This document shows, in pieces, positions 33,422 to 42,606 of a stretch of 64,000 nt of DNA. The notes below the pieces were generated by a model. That model ran no database searches. It had not been told where the DNA came from and saw only the letters and a program-made list of their open reading frames with translations. How positions within the stretch are numbered: position 1 is the first letter of the stretch; the number at the start of each line of letters is the position of its first letter. This stretch comes from Sphingobacterium endophyticum (GTDB lineage: Bacteria > Bacteroidota > Bacteroidia > Sphingobacteriales > Sphingobacteriaceae), in NCBI RefSeq assembly GCF_009733535.1, contig NZ_ML771899.1:613563-677562 (forward strand), written 5' to 3'. A program made the translations under genes and the position numbers.

Positions 33422-34364
33422 GACTTTTCCTCCTTTGCATATTGATAAGATTCCAAATTATTAAACTCACACTTACTATAATGAAAATGCTCAATCCTAG
33501 GAAAATATAGTCTTCCTCGGATATTTTCAGGATTGCTCCTGAAAGAATGATGACTACACTCAAAGGGATTAATCCCATGTAAAAAACACTCTTTTCCCGA
33601 TTAGCATACCATAAACCTAGGCCATAAAAAAGTAGCGTGGCAGCAACAATAATGATTGCATCCTGAGTCCTATCTCCCAAAATCCAATATAAATTGGAAT
33701 AAATAGACCATATAGCAGCAGATAATGCTAATAGGTTTGTGAAATAGGTAGGAATATTCCCTTTACCCTTACTTTTAATCCATGCGCAGACCAACAAGAT
33801 GCTGCCATTTAGAACAAATAATCCAGAGCTTAAATAAATAAAATCCCAGCTTCTGGCGACTTGATCCCAATATAAATAAATGGTAAGGTTGCAAAGTCCC
33901 AAATAAACTATCCATAACGGTGGGAAATTGCTTATAAAAACCCATAAACTTATAAAGACAGTCCAGGCTAAAAAGAAATCATATGCATTTGCCCCGGTTT
34001 GATAGATTTGGCCAAATACAGCAAACATAACACCAACCAGCAGTGTCGAACCTGTTATAATAATATCCTTATATAGCTTTTCAATTTTCAAAAACATGGC
34101 CAATAAGACCGATATAACTACTAGACCTTGGACAATGCCCAATTTTAAAAACTTATTTAGGTCTTGCCAATTGTATGCAAAGAAAAATACAATCCCTGCT
34201 GCTAGGAAACCTATACCCAAGGTTAACAAAACTATTTTTATGAATTTTTCCCATGAATCTTGTTTTGGGTATATATTTTCTTCTAGGATCGATTGTAATT
34301 CCTTTCCTGTAATATCCGTATTCTCGGAAATAGCCTGTAGGTCTCTTCTCTCTAGATCTTCCAT
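33411..34364 (-). CDS. DUF2157 multi-pass membrane protein
   Basis: 317 residues. The DUF2157 domain begins with a cytoplasmic helix (EDLERRDLQAISEN) and continues with KIVLLTLGIGFLAAGIVFFF and AYNWQDLNKFLKL, a family mark. About eight to nine membrane segments are visible in total. It is the first gene of the DUF2157-DUF4401-GDYXXLXY operon, which ends at 31876. The role is unknown. Confidence 0.85.
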   Translation of the reverse strand: MEDLERRDLQAISENTDITGKELQSILEENIYPKQDSWEKFIKIVLLTLGIGFLAAGIVFFFAYNWQDLNKFLKLGIVQGLVVISVLLAMFLKIEKLYKDIIITGSTLLVGVMFAVFGQIYQTGANAYDFFLAWTVFISLWVFISNFPPLWIVYLGLCNLTIYLYWDQVARSWDFIYLSSGLFVLNGSILLVCAWIKSKGKGNIPTYFTNLLALSAAIWSIYSNLYWILGDRTQDAIIIVAATLLFYGLGLWYANREKSVFYMGLIPLSVVIILSGAILKISEEDYIFLGLSIFIIVSVSLIIWNLINMQRRKSHGQ

Positions 34365-34411
34365 TTTAACGTCTATTTTGTATGCATTTTTAATTTTTTA
34401 AACTTAAAAAT

Positions 34412-34440
34412 CCCTGCAGGCCAAATTGGACTCTGCAGGG
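34412..34440 (-). terminator. terminator after yiaA
   Basis: CCCTGCAG (34412-34419) and CTGCAGGG (34433-34440) form an 8-bp stem. On the minus strand it is followed by ATTTTT, 11 bp after the yiaA stop. Confidence 0.6.
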
Positions 34441-34451
34441 TAACCGCTAAG

Positions 34452-34919
34452 TTATATGTTTTCTTCCTTGAATAATTTAGCGTCACGTGTGTTTTTTTGA
34501 ACAGCAATTGCTGAAAAAACACTTAAAATAAAGGACATTCCATAAAACCCTTTTTCGCTTAAAAGTAAATCTGCATTCCATAGTCCTATAATTAATAGGA
34601 TGATTGATGCTAATGTAGCAAACCAGCTTAGACCATAATAGAGTTCCGTTACGGGTAGTCCTTCGGCCTTGTCTCGAACACTCTTTTGAACAGAGATTAC
34701 GGCGAATAATCCAAATAATAGGATAACAAAGTAATAGCCTTTCTCATTTAATTCCATGCTTGCATTCCATAATCCAATGCAATAACCAACGATTCCTGTT
34801 AACATGGCTATCCATGAGGCCCCAACAAATGCAGCAGTTGGTTTGAAGGATTTGTTATTCTCTTCCGTTTGTTTTAATGGAGTTAATATCTCCTCAGTTT
34901 TTTTATTTAGCGGTTCCAT
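34452..34919 (-). CDS. yiaA: inner membrane protein YiaA (two YiaAB domains)
   Basis: 155 residues. Two copies of the YiaAB two-helix domain are visible: SWIAMLTGIVGYCIGLWNAS with EKGYYFVILLFGLFAVISVQ, then SWFATLASIILLIIGLWNAD with EKGFYGMSFILSVFSAIAVQ. Both end in a Lys/Arg-Asp segment (QKSVRD, QKNTRD). Four membrane helices are predicted. The function is unknown. It is divergent from the 505-residue unknown gene. Confidence 0.88.
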   Translation of the reverse strand: MEPLNKKTEEILTPLKQTEENNKSFKPTAAFVGASWIAMLTGIVGYCIGLWNASMELNEKGYYFVILLFGLFAVISVQKSVRDKAEGLPVTELYYGLSWFATLASIILLIIGLWNADLLLSEKGFYGMSFILSVFSAIAVQKNTRDAKLFKEENI

Positions 34920-35048
34920 TTTTATTTGTTTTAATGATTAATACTGATCCAAATTTCGCCAGCATTTTTTGAATACCAAATCAAATAACTGATGAAAACT
35001 GATGATATAAATTGTATTTTTAAGCATAATTTCAACTTATATTTCAAT

Positions 35049-36566
35049 ATGGATTCTTTAAAGGATTTAATAGAAGTTCTAAATGAACAGGATAAAATAG
35101 CATTTAAAGCATTCTTAAATGGAAAAAACAAAAGACAAGATGTTAAGAATATCAAATTGTTCAATTTCATAGAAACTGACGATATTAAATCAGTAAATAA
35201 TCTATTCAAAACATCAAAAAATAAAGATGCCTATCATGCATTAAGAAAGAGATTGTATGATAGCCTGTTGGTTTTTATTTCCCAACGAACATTTGAAAAC
35301 AGCAGTGATGAAGCTTATGATATTTTGAGGTTTTTGGTCGTAGCAAGATTTCTCCTCGAGAGAAACTTGGTGAAAATAGGTTTTAAAACCCTAGTTAAAG
35401 CCGAAAAACTTGCTGAAACTCAAGAACAGTACAGTTATCTAAATGAAATTCTCTTGCTGCGGTTGCAATTTTCCCATTTGGATGAGCATATTAATCTTAC
35501 TGATTTAACGGAGAAATTCCGAATCAACCAAAATCATATGCAACGTGAAGCTAAACTCAGACTTGCTTATGCGGCCTTGAGAAGAGAACTTAATGAAATA
35601 CATTTAAAGGCTAAAGTAGTCAACCTAACTGAACTCATTGAAAATACCATCAGGCATTACCATATAAACATGCTGGATTTGATGAATTATAAATCACTCT
35701 ATCAAATCCTTTATATAGCAAATGAATATGCAGCAATTAATCAAAACTATGGACTGATTGAAAAATATCTCATAAAAAGTCACCAATTCATTGAAGGACA
35801 AAAAATTAATACAAAATCTCAGGTGTTTTATCATCTGCATATACTTTACTATCTGGCTAACTTTACCCTCCGTAATAGGAATTTCAGTGAAAGCCTAAAC
35901 TATCTCAAGCAGTTAAACGGCTTGCTGGAGCAGAATAAACAATACTTTGAGCTTTTATTTGTTAGACAAAATCTGCTTTTCGCACTTAACTATTTTTTTA
36001 GTGGGGATGCGCAAGCTGGGATCGATTCATTGGAAAATACCTTGCAAAACCTGCCGGTCAAAAGTTCTCAAGAGGATAGGGACGACCTTATTTTAAGTAA
36101 GGCTATGTTTTTAGCTCAACTAGATGATCGTAATTCCATGAGTTATCTGGCTAGATTAACTCATTCTGATGCATGGTATGAAAAGAAACTGGGAATGTTA
36201 TGGAGTATTAGAAAGAATCTAATGGAAATCCTCCTGCATGCTCAATTTGAAAATATAGAATTAGCGATGTCGAGAATGAAAAGTTTTAAACGTAGGTATA
36301 AACAATATTTAAGGAGTGTAGGCGAAGAAAGAGTGTTACATTTTTTAAACTTGGTGAAAAAATATCTTTTAAATCCTGATATTATTTTTCAACATTCCTA
36401 TCAACAAACTGTTTATTCGATGTTGGATAGAGAAGAAAATAAGGACATCTTCAATCTTAGCTTTATTGCCTGGTTGGTTTCAAGATGGGAAAAACAGAAA
36501 CCTTATGTGGTATCTTTAAGACTTATTCAAGAAATTAAAGAAAATTCACCGACAAAAATGACGTAA
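35049..36566 (+). CDS. 505-residue helical protein of unknown function
   Basis: 505 residues from ATG 35049; the frame is open to 34992, but the earlier residues lack the character of the rest. The protein is almost entirely helical, with paired amphipathic helices resembling degenerate tetratricopeptide repeats (for example AEKLAETQEQYSYLNEIL; SLNYLKQLNGLLEQNKQYFE). No catalytic motif, signal peptide or membrane segment was seen. It is likely a cytoplasmic scaffold. It lies 98 bp upstream of the XpaC-like/TelA pair on the same strand, so a functional link is possible but unproven. Confidence 0.7.
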   Translation: MDSLKDLIEVLNEQDKIAFKAFLNGKNKRQDVKNIKLFNFIETDDIKSVNNLFKTSKNKDAYHALRKRLYDSLLVFISQRTFENSSDEAYDILRFLVVARFLLERNLVKIGFKTLVKAEKLAETQEQYSYLNEILLLRLQFSHLDEHINLTDLTEKFRINQNHMQREAKLRLAYAALRRELNEIHLKAKVVNLTELIENTIRHYHINMLDLMNYKSLYQILYIANEYAAINQNYGLIEKYLIKSHQFIEGQKINTKSQVFYHLHILYYLANFTLRNRNFSESLNYLKQLNGLLEQNKQYFELLFVRQNLLFALNYFFSGDAQAGIDSLENTLQNLPVKSSQEDRDDLILSKAMFLAQLDDRNSMSYLARLTHSDAWYEKKLGMLWSIRKNLMEILLHAQFENIELAMSRMKSFKRRYKQYLRSVGEERVLHFLNLVKKYLLNPDIIFQHSYQQTVYSMLDREENKDIFNLSFIAWLVSRWEKQKPYVVSLRLIQEIKENSPTKMT

Positions 36567-36664
36567 TGACAGGTGTTTTTATGCCAATCACCTAATAGTC
36601 ATATTCAATACTTACATTGGATTAAGAATTGCTGTATTTTTATAAAAATAATTAAATTTAAAGA

Positions 36665-37450
36665 ATGGGATTGGTAACAAAAAAAAGTATACCGTGGAAG
36701 ATTAAGCAAATGGGATGGACTGTACTTTCTATCTTGCTGTTCTTGCCTTTGCCTATTCACATCCATCCATTAGTGATGATGTCCCAGGCAAAAAAAGCTA
36801 AGGTGAGGTCTTGGATGCTGACGGCTTGGCTTTTGCTAGCGGTTGAGATTGGACTTTTTGTTTCTTTCGTAATCTTCTTTGGTGCGCTCAGTCAGGCCAT
36901 GTTATTGACCTTGGGAGGTTCGGTTCTGTCTTATATTGTGGGAAATGGTTTATTATTGAATCAAGCAAGACCATACTTACAAAGGATGGAGCTTGCGGAA
37001 GTAAGAGAATTATATTGGATACCAAGTATCGGTTCACAAAAACGTATTGAAATTGCTGCTCCAACAATTGATACCCCTCAATTCTTTGTCGAAAGATTGT
37101 TGCATTGGAGGAAGGAAATTAATAACCCTAAAATCAATAAGGATATCGATAATATTTTAAGGCTTTTCCAATTGTTGGAGAAAAAAGATAAACGCGAAGC
37201 TGAAAAGTTCCTAGTCAGGCATTCAACTATCGTGAATGTCTTAATGCAATATGATGAGCTTGAAAACGCAAAACTGAATAACAGTATTACCATAGAATCC
37301 AAAAGAAAATTGGAGGATGTTATTCGCCAAGCTGCAATAGCCGTCGAACAAGAAGTAACAAATCAGTTTAAAATGGGTATGTTGGATGTATCTGCTGAAA
37401 CAGATGTTTACATCCAAACCCTCAAAAGTAGAAACCTTTTAAAAGAATAA
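36665..37450 (+). CDS. membrane protein, possible XpaC-like partner of TelA
   Basis: 261 residues. Three membrane segments lie in the first 100 residues (TVLSILLFLPLPIHIHPLV; WLLLAVEIGLFVSFVIFF; LLTLGGSVLSYIVGNGLLL). They are followed by a helical cytoplasmic domain ending YIQTLKSRNLLKE. This layout, and a start codon of the TelA gene 1 bp after its stop, resemble the XpaC-TelA pairs of other bacteria. Sequence similarity to XpaC is not certain by eye. Confidence 0.65.
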   Translation: MGLVTKKSIPWKIKQMGWTVLSILLFLPLPIHIHPLVMMSQAKKAKVRSWMLTAWLLLAVEIGLFVSFVIFFGALSQAMLLTLGGSVLSYIVGNGLLLNQARPYLQRMELAEVRELYWIPSIGSQKRIEIAAPTIDTPQFFVERLLHWRKEINNPKINKDIDNILRLFQLLEKKDKREAEKFLVRHSTIVNVLMQYDELENAKLNNSITIESKRKLEDVIRQAAIAVEQEVTNQFKMGMLDVSAETDVYIQTLKSRNLLKE

Positions 37451-37451
37451 T

Positions 37452-38558
37452 ATGGCAAATTTAGATTTGACAAACCTTGATGATGATCAAAACCAGAATA
37501 AGCCCTCCGAGGTAAAAGTAAACTTCTCCGATGAGGAAAAACAACTTATTCAACAATATAAAGACAAAATTAACTTAACATCTACTACGGATATTATCCA
37601 GTTCGGTGTCGGTGCACAAAGCAACGTCAGTAATTTTTCAAATGAAATATTAAAACAGGTACGAACTAAAGATCTTGGGGGTGCGGAGGATATTCTTGTT
37701 AATCTCCGTTCTGAAATTCGTGAGTTCGATGATAAAGTCAACAAAAAACCCTTATTGCCTTTTTTTGATAATATCAAAAAGAAAATAGGAAGGATGCGTA
37801 CTGAATATGCATCCGTTGAAAAAAATATTCACTCTATTGAATTAAAGCTCGAAGGTCATTATAAAAACTTAGCGAAGGATGTTAATATCTTTGATAAATT
37901 ATTTGTTCAAAATCAACAGTATTTCAAAGACCTTTCTTTACATATTCAGGCTGGAGAAGAGAAGCTTCAAGAAGTTTTAACTACGACATTGCCTGCTTTG
38001 AAAGCTGAAGCCGAAGCAACTGGTGACCAACATAAGGTTCAGGAATATAAAGACATGGAACAACATGTTGTCCGCTTTGAACGTAAAGTTCACGATTTGA
38101 AGTTGACCCGAATGGTAGTATTGCAAACTGCACCTCAAATCCGAATGATTCAAAGCAATAGCAGCTCTCTAATGGAAAAGATTCAATCTAGTATTGTGAA
38201 TACGTTGCCATTGTGGAAAAATCAAATGGTGTTGACATTGGGTATTGCACATGCCCAAAGTGCTTTGGAAGCTCAACGTGCAATCACTGATGCCACTAAT
38301 GAGTTGCTGAAAAGAAATTCTGAAATGCTTAAAGATGCAACAATCAATGTCGCTAAGGAAACCGAACGTGGAATCATTGATATGGATACCATCAAAAAAG
38401 CGAATACGGATATCATTACAACTATTGAGGAAGTGTTAAGAATTCAACGTGAAGGACGTGAGAAACGTAAAGTTGCTGAAGGTGAACTATTGCAGGCAGA
38501 AACTGAACTTAAAAACCATATCCTAAAATCCTCAGATGATACACGTTTGATCAATTAG
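37452..38558 (+). CDS. TelA-like toxic anion resistance protein
   Basis: 368 residues, all helical, the standard TelA length. Family features are the acidic N-terminus, PFFDNIKKKIGRMRTEYASV, and the stretch MVLTLGIAHAQSALEAQRAI followed by TDATNELLKRNSEMLK. TelA proteins were linked to tellurite and colicin resistance and to cell-envelope stress in Gram-positive species. They act as coiled-coil cytoplasmic partners of membrane proteins such as the one encoded 1 bp upstream. The substrate or stress in this organism is not known. Confidence 0.9.
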   Translation: MANLDLTNLDDDQNQNKPSEVKVNFSDEEKQLIQQYKDKINLTSTTDIIQFGVGAQSNVSNFSNEILKQVRTKDLGGAEDILVNLRSEIREFDDKVNKKPLLPFFDNIKKKIGRMRTEYASVEKNIHSIELKLEGHYKNLAKDVNIFDKLFVQNQQYFKDLSLHIQAGEEKLQEVLTTTLPALKAEAEATGDQHKVQEYKDMEQHVVRFERKVHDLKLTRMVVLQTAPQIRMIQSNSSSLMEKIQSSIVNTLPLWKNQMVLTLGIAHAQSALEAQRAITDATNELLKRNSEMLKDATINVAKETERGIIDMDTIKKANTDIITTIEEVLRIQREGREKRKVAEGELLQAETELKNHILKSSDDTRLIN

Positions 38559-38579
38559 GTAAAAAAATAATCATTATAA

Positions 38580-38617
38580 AAAGAAAGCCTAGGGTTAAAT
38601 ACTTAGGCTTTCTTTTT
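38580..38617 (+). terminator. terminator after TelA gene
   Basis: AAAGAAAGCCTA and TAGGCTTTCTTT form a perfect 12-bp stem with a 12-nt loop and a trailing T run. Confidence 0.88.
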
Positions 38618-38642
38618 ATCTGATATTTCTGTTTTTATCGAA

Positions 38643-39176
38643 TTATAATTCCCAACGTTTCTTAGGGACACAGCTAAGGTCCGCGGTTTTGCGTAAAATA
38701 ATAGGCCTACTTTCAAACCTGTTTTCCAAAACCAGGCTATCCTTACTTTTGAACTTAATCAAAAATCTAGGTCCGTAAATTCCATGCTTATGGCAGCCGG
38801 AAATCTTTTGCTTCCCATTGGGTTTGGTGTAAACACCATCCACAATCATACTATCGGAGCGAACAGAATAAACAGCTTTTGCATATTCAGTCCACTTACC
38901 ATTATTATAGCAGCTGTCTGCTATACTCTGAACCTTATTCCGAACCTGCATTTCTGCATAGACCGAATCACAGGTGAACTTAAATTGGTAAAGGGTGTAA
39001 TTCAGCAATTGATCTTGTCCAGGAATACTATCCTGAACCCAAATCCCTTGTAAATAATCCTCGCCTTCACCTTGCATATCAGTATGTCGCTGACAACTTG
39101 CAAAAACAAAAAGCATACTTACCATGATAGATAGGTATGCTTTTAATTGAGAATATGTATTGCTCTTTTTATTCAC
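38643..39176 (-). CDS. lipoprotein of unknown function
   Basis: 177 residues. The signal peptide ends in lipobox FASC (Cys about 28). The mature part reads like a small beta-sheet domain: EGEDYLQGIWVQDS, LYQFKFTCDSVYAEMQ and NGKWTEYAKAVYSV resemble the lipocalin-like fumarate/META-type folds found in many Bacteroidota lipoproteins. No family is assigned with confidence. It ends the backbone on the left side of the mobile element. Confidence 0.7.
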   Translation of the reverse strand: MNKKSNTYSQLKAYLSIMVSMLFVFASCQRHTDMQGEGEDYLQGIWVQDSIPGQDQLLNYTLYQFKFTCDSVYAEMQVRNKVQSIADSCYNNGKWTEYAKAVYSVRSDSMIVDGVYTKPNGKQKISGCHKHGIYGPRFLIKFKSKDSLVLENRFESRPIILRKTADLSCVPKKRWEL

Positions 39177-39394
39177 TATTTTATTTTAAAGTTTTCAGGA
39201 AAAAGCTGTATCGATTGAATACTAAGCTTTTATAAAGATTATCAAAAAAGTCAGGTAACGATTTGGTAATGGTGCTTATTGCTTTGCTTTTCAACGTGCT
39301 TCCGTTAACTCAACATAAATATACAAATTTCTAGTTATAAAATGATGATCTGAATTCTAACTATACAGGATAATTTAGAATCACGACATTATAA

Positions 39395-40258
39395 CTAAAT
39401 TTTTATTAAATTATATTCATGATCAACAGTATAATTAGTTGAAAGGTTTAAATCTTTTAAACGATCAAAAATGTGTTCTAATATTGTATCATCGTAATCT
39501 TGTGAATAATCTAGAATGGTTGTATCCCACCAGCTATTTATTGCTTTTTCAATTATTTTAAAAGTAAATTCCAATGTTAAATCTGATAATGATATTTTCG
39601 GAATTGCAAAATGTATAATTTGATTTCTTACTCGACCAAATCTGTTAAATAGTTCGATAGGCGCTATCTTATAGCCCGTTGTAGCCCAAAGTCTATCAGG
39701 TAATTCTGAATACATGATTGTCTGACCATGTTCTATCAGATCTTCCATTTTAATGTTTCCATCTAATAGATTTGCCTCTTTAGGAATTTTATTAAATACT
39801 AATAAAGGGTGTTCCTCCACAATTTTAGATTTTATCAAAATTTCAAATCCATTTGCAACTTGCACAAGTCCCATGGCATGGGAATAAGGTTCTCCCGCCT
39901 CTGAGAATGTTGCATTGACCATACCTTTCGCAACCATAGAGAGCCCGAAATCTCTCATTTGAGAAGCAATTTTAAATTTATCTTTAATGGCTAGATGGTT
40001 GTTCTGTCCATTTAAACCGTGAAAAAAACCTAAGGTATAAGCTTCTATTGCACTTCTATGTCGACGATCTCCTTTCTGACTTTCTTCTAAATTTGATATA
40101 AAATTTTCTAGATCAAAATTCAATAGTTTTAGTGTACCGTTCTCTAACCCTTTTTCATATGCACATGAAGCACATTTATGACGTTCAAAATTACCCTGAC
40201 TTATTGGTAAGTCTTTGACAATTAAATCAGTGGCAGAATGATCTTTGTTACAAGCCAT
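39395..40258 (-). CDS. unknown third gene of the restriction-modification operon
   Basis: 287 residues from ATG 40258, 2 bp after the nuclease gene stop; an earlier ATG at 40297 would overlap that gene. A possible zinc pair CASCAYEKGLENG lies near residue 35. The central part FGLSMVAKGMVNATFSEAGE and the C-terminal FNRFGRVRNQIIHFAIPK contain the R-x3-6-H arrangement seen in HEPN-type nucleases and scaffolds (R.RNQIIH). This resemblance is by eye. It may be an accessory factor, a toxin-like RNase or a control protein for the restriction system. Confidence 0.65.
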   Translation of the reverse strand: MACNKDHSATDLIVKDLPISQGNFERHKCASCAYEKGLENGTLKLLNFDLENFISNLEESQKGDRRHRSAIEAYTLGFFHGLNGQNNHLAIKDKFKIASQMRDFGLSMVAKGMVNATFSEAGEPYSHAMGLVQVANGFEILIKSKIVEEHPLLVFNKIPKEANLLDGNIKMEDLIEHGQTIMYSELPDRLWATTGYKIAPIELFNRFGRVRNQIIHFAIPKISLSDLTLEFTFKIIEKAINSWWDTTILDYSQDYDDTILEHIFDRLKDLNLSTNYTVDHEYNLIKI

Positions 40259-40260
40259 AG

Positions 40261-41550
40261 TTATTCCTCTATTTGGTTCATTATCCAATTTATCCAACCT
40301 GATATAGTTGATGCTCGTCTAAAATACGTTGTATCAGAACCAACTTTATGTAATTTAGAATGTTTCATTACTTCTACGATTTCATTCTTACTTGGCATTT
40401 CTCCATTTTCAAGGTAAAGTTTCAAAGTTTGTTTAAATGCCGAATGAGAAATAATGACTTTCGCAAACTCTTTTTGTCGGTCAATCAAGTTAGTATTAAA
40501 AACTTGTCTGCCTTTATTTGTTAAAAAACAACCAATTTGTCCACTTAATGGATCTCTTCCTGTTTCTAAAAGTCCCAAATATTTACCTGCGTTTGAATAA
40601 TAATCGGTTTGTCTTGCGTCAAAGTCATAGTTTTGAGTTATTTCTTCTTTAGTTATAAATTCTTTTTGTTTAAGAAGTTCGCAAAGATTAATTACTCTTT
40701 CAAAGTTGTCAGCTTGAGGAAAAGGTATTTCAGGTTCTTTGACTGTTTTAGTTTTGTCTAAAACTTCTTGGATAGTTTCAATATTGAATGCGCCATCTTG
40801 AACTGCATATTTTTTGTGTTTAACCAAAACAAGCGAATTGTAATGGTTCACATTACCGAAAGCATATTCTCGTAAATGAAAAATACCGTTTGTATAGGTT
40901 AGAAATATGGGGCGTACTTGTTTTTGTATTTTACCACTCCAAAGTTTATAAGGGTAATAAAGTTGACGAACTAGAAAATCATCCGAAATATAATTTTTAG
41001 CTTCAATTAGACTCAAAGAACTATCTCCCTCATACCCTCCATCGATTTCTACTTGTGAATTTCCAACATTTACTTTAAATAACCCCTTCGATGAATTAAT
41101 GTCGAATCCAAAAGAAGATGAACTCATTCGTCCACTAACTGTCGGTAATAGATTTCCTTCTTCTGTAAAATCATGAAGTATTTTTGAAACAAAAGCACAA
41201 TTTATCGCTGTTGCTTCACTAGTTATATCTCTATAATCTAAACTTTCTAAAAATGTTGGAAATTCAATTGGGGTAACTTCGATATCGTCTGTATTAAAAT
41301 CACAAAACGTTTCAAAAGATCCTATTATGTAACCTCCCCTGGAAGTGGGTAGAATAGATAGATTATTATCAGCGAAAAGCCTTGGAAGCTGAGATTTATG
41401 GTCAAATTTTGTCATTAATCGTGCCTCTCTAAACTCGTTTATATGAGTTGATGAAATTATAGCATGACCATCTTCCAAAACCCTATTTGTAATTTTGTAC
41501 TTTTCAAATATTTTTTCCCAAGCTATATCATTTTTAGATTTGCTACTCAT
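40261..41550 (-). CDS. probable type II restriction endonuclease
   Basis: 429 residues. It overlaps the Dam-type methyltransferase gene by 8 bp. EIDGGYEG (168-175) followed by LIEAKN (181-186) and RQLYYPYKLW fits a PD-(D/E)xK nuclease core. The N-terminal block contains LSILPTSRGGYIIGSF, seen in restriction-enzyme-like proteins annotated near D12-class methylases. A C-terminal region from about 275 looks like a winged-helix segment (LCELLKQKEFITKEEITQNY). Given the partner methylase the target may be GATC, but this is not shown. Confidence 0.75.
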   Translation of the reverse strand: MSSKSKNDIAWEKIFEKYKITNRVLEDGHAIISSTHINEFREARLMTKFDHKSQLPRLFADNNLSILPTSRGGYIIGSFETFCDFNTDDIEVTPIEFPTFLESLDYRDITSEATAINCAFVSKILHDFTEEGNLLPTVSGRMSSSSFGFDINSSKGLFKVNVGNSQVEIDGGYEGDSSLSLIEAKNYISDDFLVRQLYYPYKLWSGKIQKQVRPIFLTYTNGIFHLREYAFGNVNHYNSLVLVKHKKYAVQDGAFNIETIQEVLDKTKTVKEPEIPFPQADNFERVINLCELLKQKEFITKEEITQNYDFDARQTDYYSNAGKYLGLLETGRDPLSGQIGCFLTNKGRQVFNTNLIDRQKEFAKVIISHSAFKQTLKLYLENGEMPSKNEIVEVMKHSKLHKVGSDTTYFRRASTISGWINWIMNQIEE

Positions 41551-42385
41551 AATTTCGTATTAAAACTTCGTCTACTTCACCTCGATCTGCTCCGTTTGAA
41601 TTAATTGCTCGATTAGCCTTTACAGTAGTAATATTATAATCATTATACTGGTCAATTATTAAAGGTGCAGAAGAATTAGAAAGTAAAAATTTAATACCTT
41701 TTGCATTTAATTGATCACAAGTTTCTCTCAATCGAATTTGATCCAACGCTCCCCAACCACCTTGAACATATCCAGTAAAATTTGAACTCTCTGAAATTGG
41801 GTGATAAGGCGGATCTAAATAAACGAAAGAACCTTCATTAAGCGTCCCCAAAGTTTCAGCATAATCTCCACTTTTTAAAATTATATTATTTGAATTAAGG
41901 TATTTGCTTACAGCTTTTAATGTCGGCTCATTTACAATATTAGGATTTTTATATCTCCCAAATGGAGCATTAAATTCACCTGCATTATTAACCCTATAAA
42001 GCCCATTAAAACAAGTTTTATTTAAAAAAATAACACGTGAAGCCCTTTGAATAGATGTTAAATTGTTGAATTCTTCAGTTCTATCTAAACCTCGTATTTG
42101 ATAGAAATACTCTGCATTATTTTCATGTTTTTTTAAATCCTCAATTAATTCAGCAAGATTATTCCTAATAACTTCATATACATTAATTAACTCTTTATTA
42201 AAGTCATTAATTACTGCGTTTTTTGGTTGTAAATGAAAAAGTACTGCACCTCCTCCGATAAAAGGCTCAACATATTCTAAATCTTTGATATTTTTAGGCA
42301 ATAAATCCACAATTGAAGACATAATTTGCCTTTTACCTCCAACCCACTTTAGGAAAGGTGCTACTAATTTATTGCTTTTTGCCAT
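41543..42385 (-). CDS. Dam-family (D12 class) DNA N6-adenine methyltransferase
   Basis: 280 residues. SAM-binding motifs FLKWVGGKRQ (11-20) and YVEPFIGGGAVLF (38-50) and catalytic DPPYHPIS (191-198) place it in the D12/Dam class that usually modifies GATC. GEFNAPFGRYKNP is the conserved block between them. It protects the host DNA from the nuclease encoded downstream and overlapping by 8 bp. The gene order is methylase, nuclease, unknown. The low GC compared with the mob genes suggests a separate origin. Confidence 0.92.
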   Translation of the reverse strand: MAKSNKLVAPFLKWVGGKRQIMSSIVDLLPKNIKDLEYVEPFIGGGAVLFHLQPKNAVINDFNKELINVYEVIRNNLAELIEDLKKHENNAEYFYQIRGLDRTEEFNNLTSIQRASRVIFLNKTCFNGLYRVNNAGEFNAPFGRYKNPNIVNEPTLKAVSKYLNSNNIILKSGDYAETLGTLNEGSFVYLDPPYHPISESSNFTGYVQGGWGALDQIRLRETCDQLNAKGIKFLLSNSSAPLIIDQYNDYNITTVKANRAINSNGADRGEVDEVLIRNYE

Positions 42386-42606
42386 TTTAAGTCTGTTCTA
42401 TTGCTATATCTTTCGAGTGCTAAAATAGCAATTTTTGATCAGGTAAATTAGTTTTTTCTTGTTGTTTTTATAGAATAATTATTAAGGTAGTATTGTAAAA
42501 AAAGTTAGTTATGACATTTATTTTTGCTTCTGGCTTTTATGCCTTTTGAAATACATGTATGAAAAAAAACATTTACTAAAAATTATAATTAATCATTAGA
42601 CAATTT

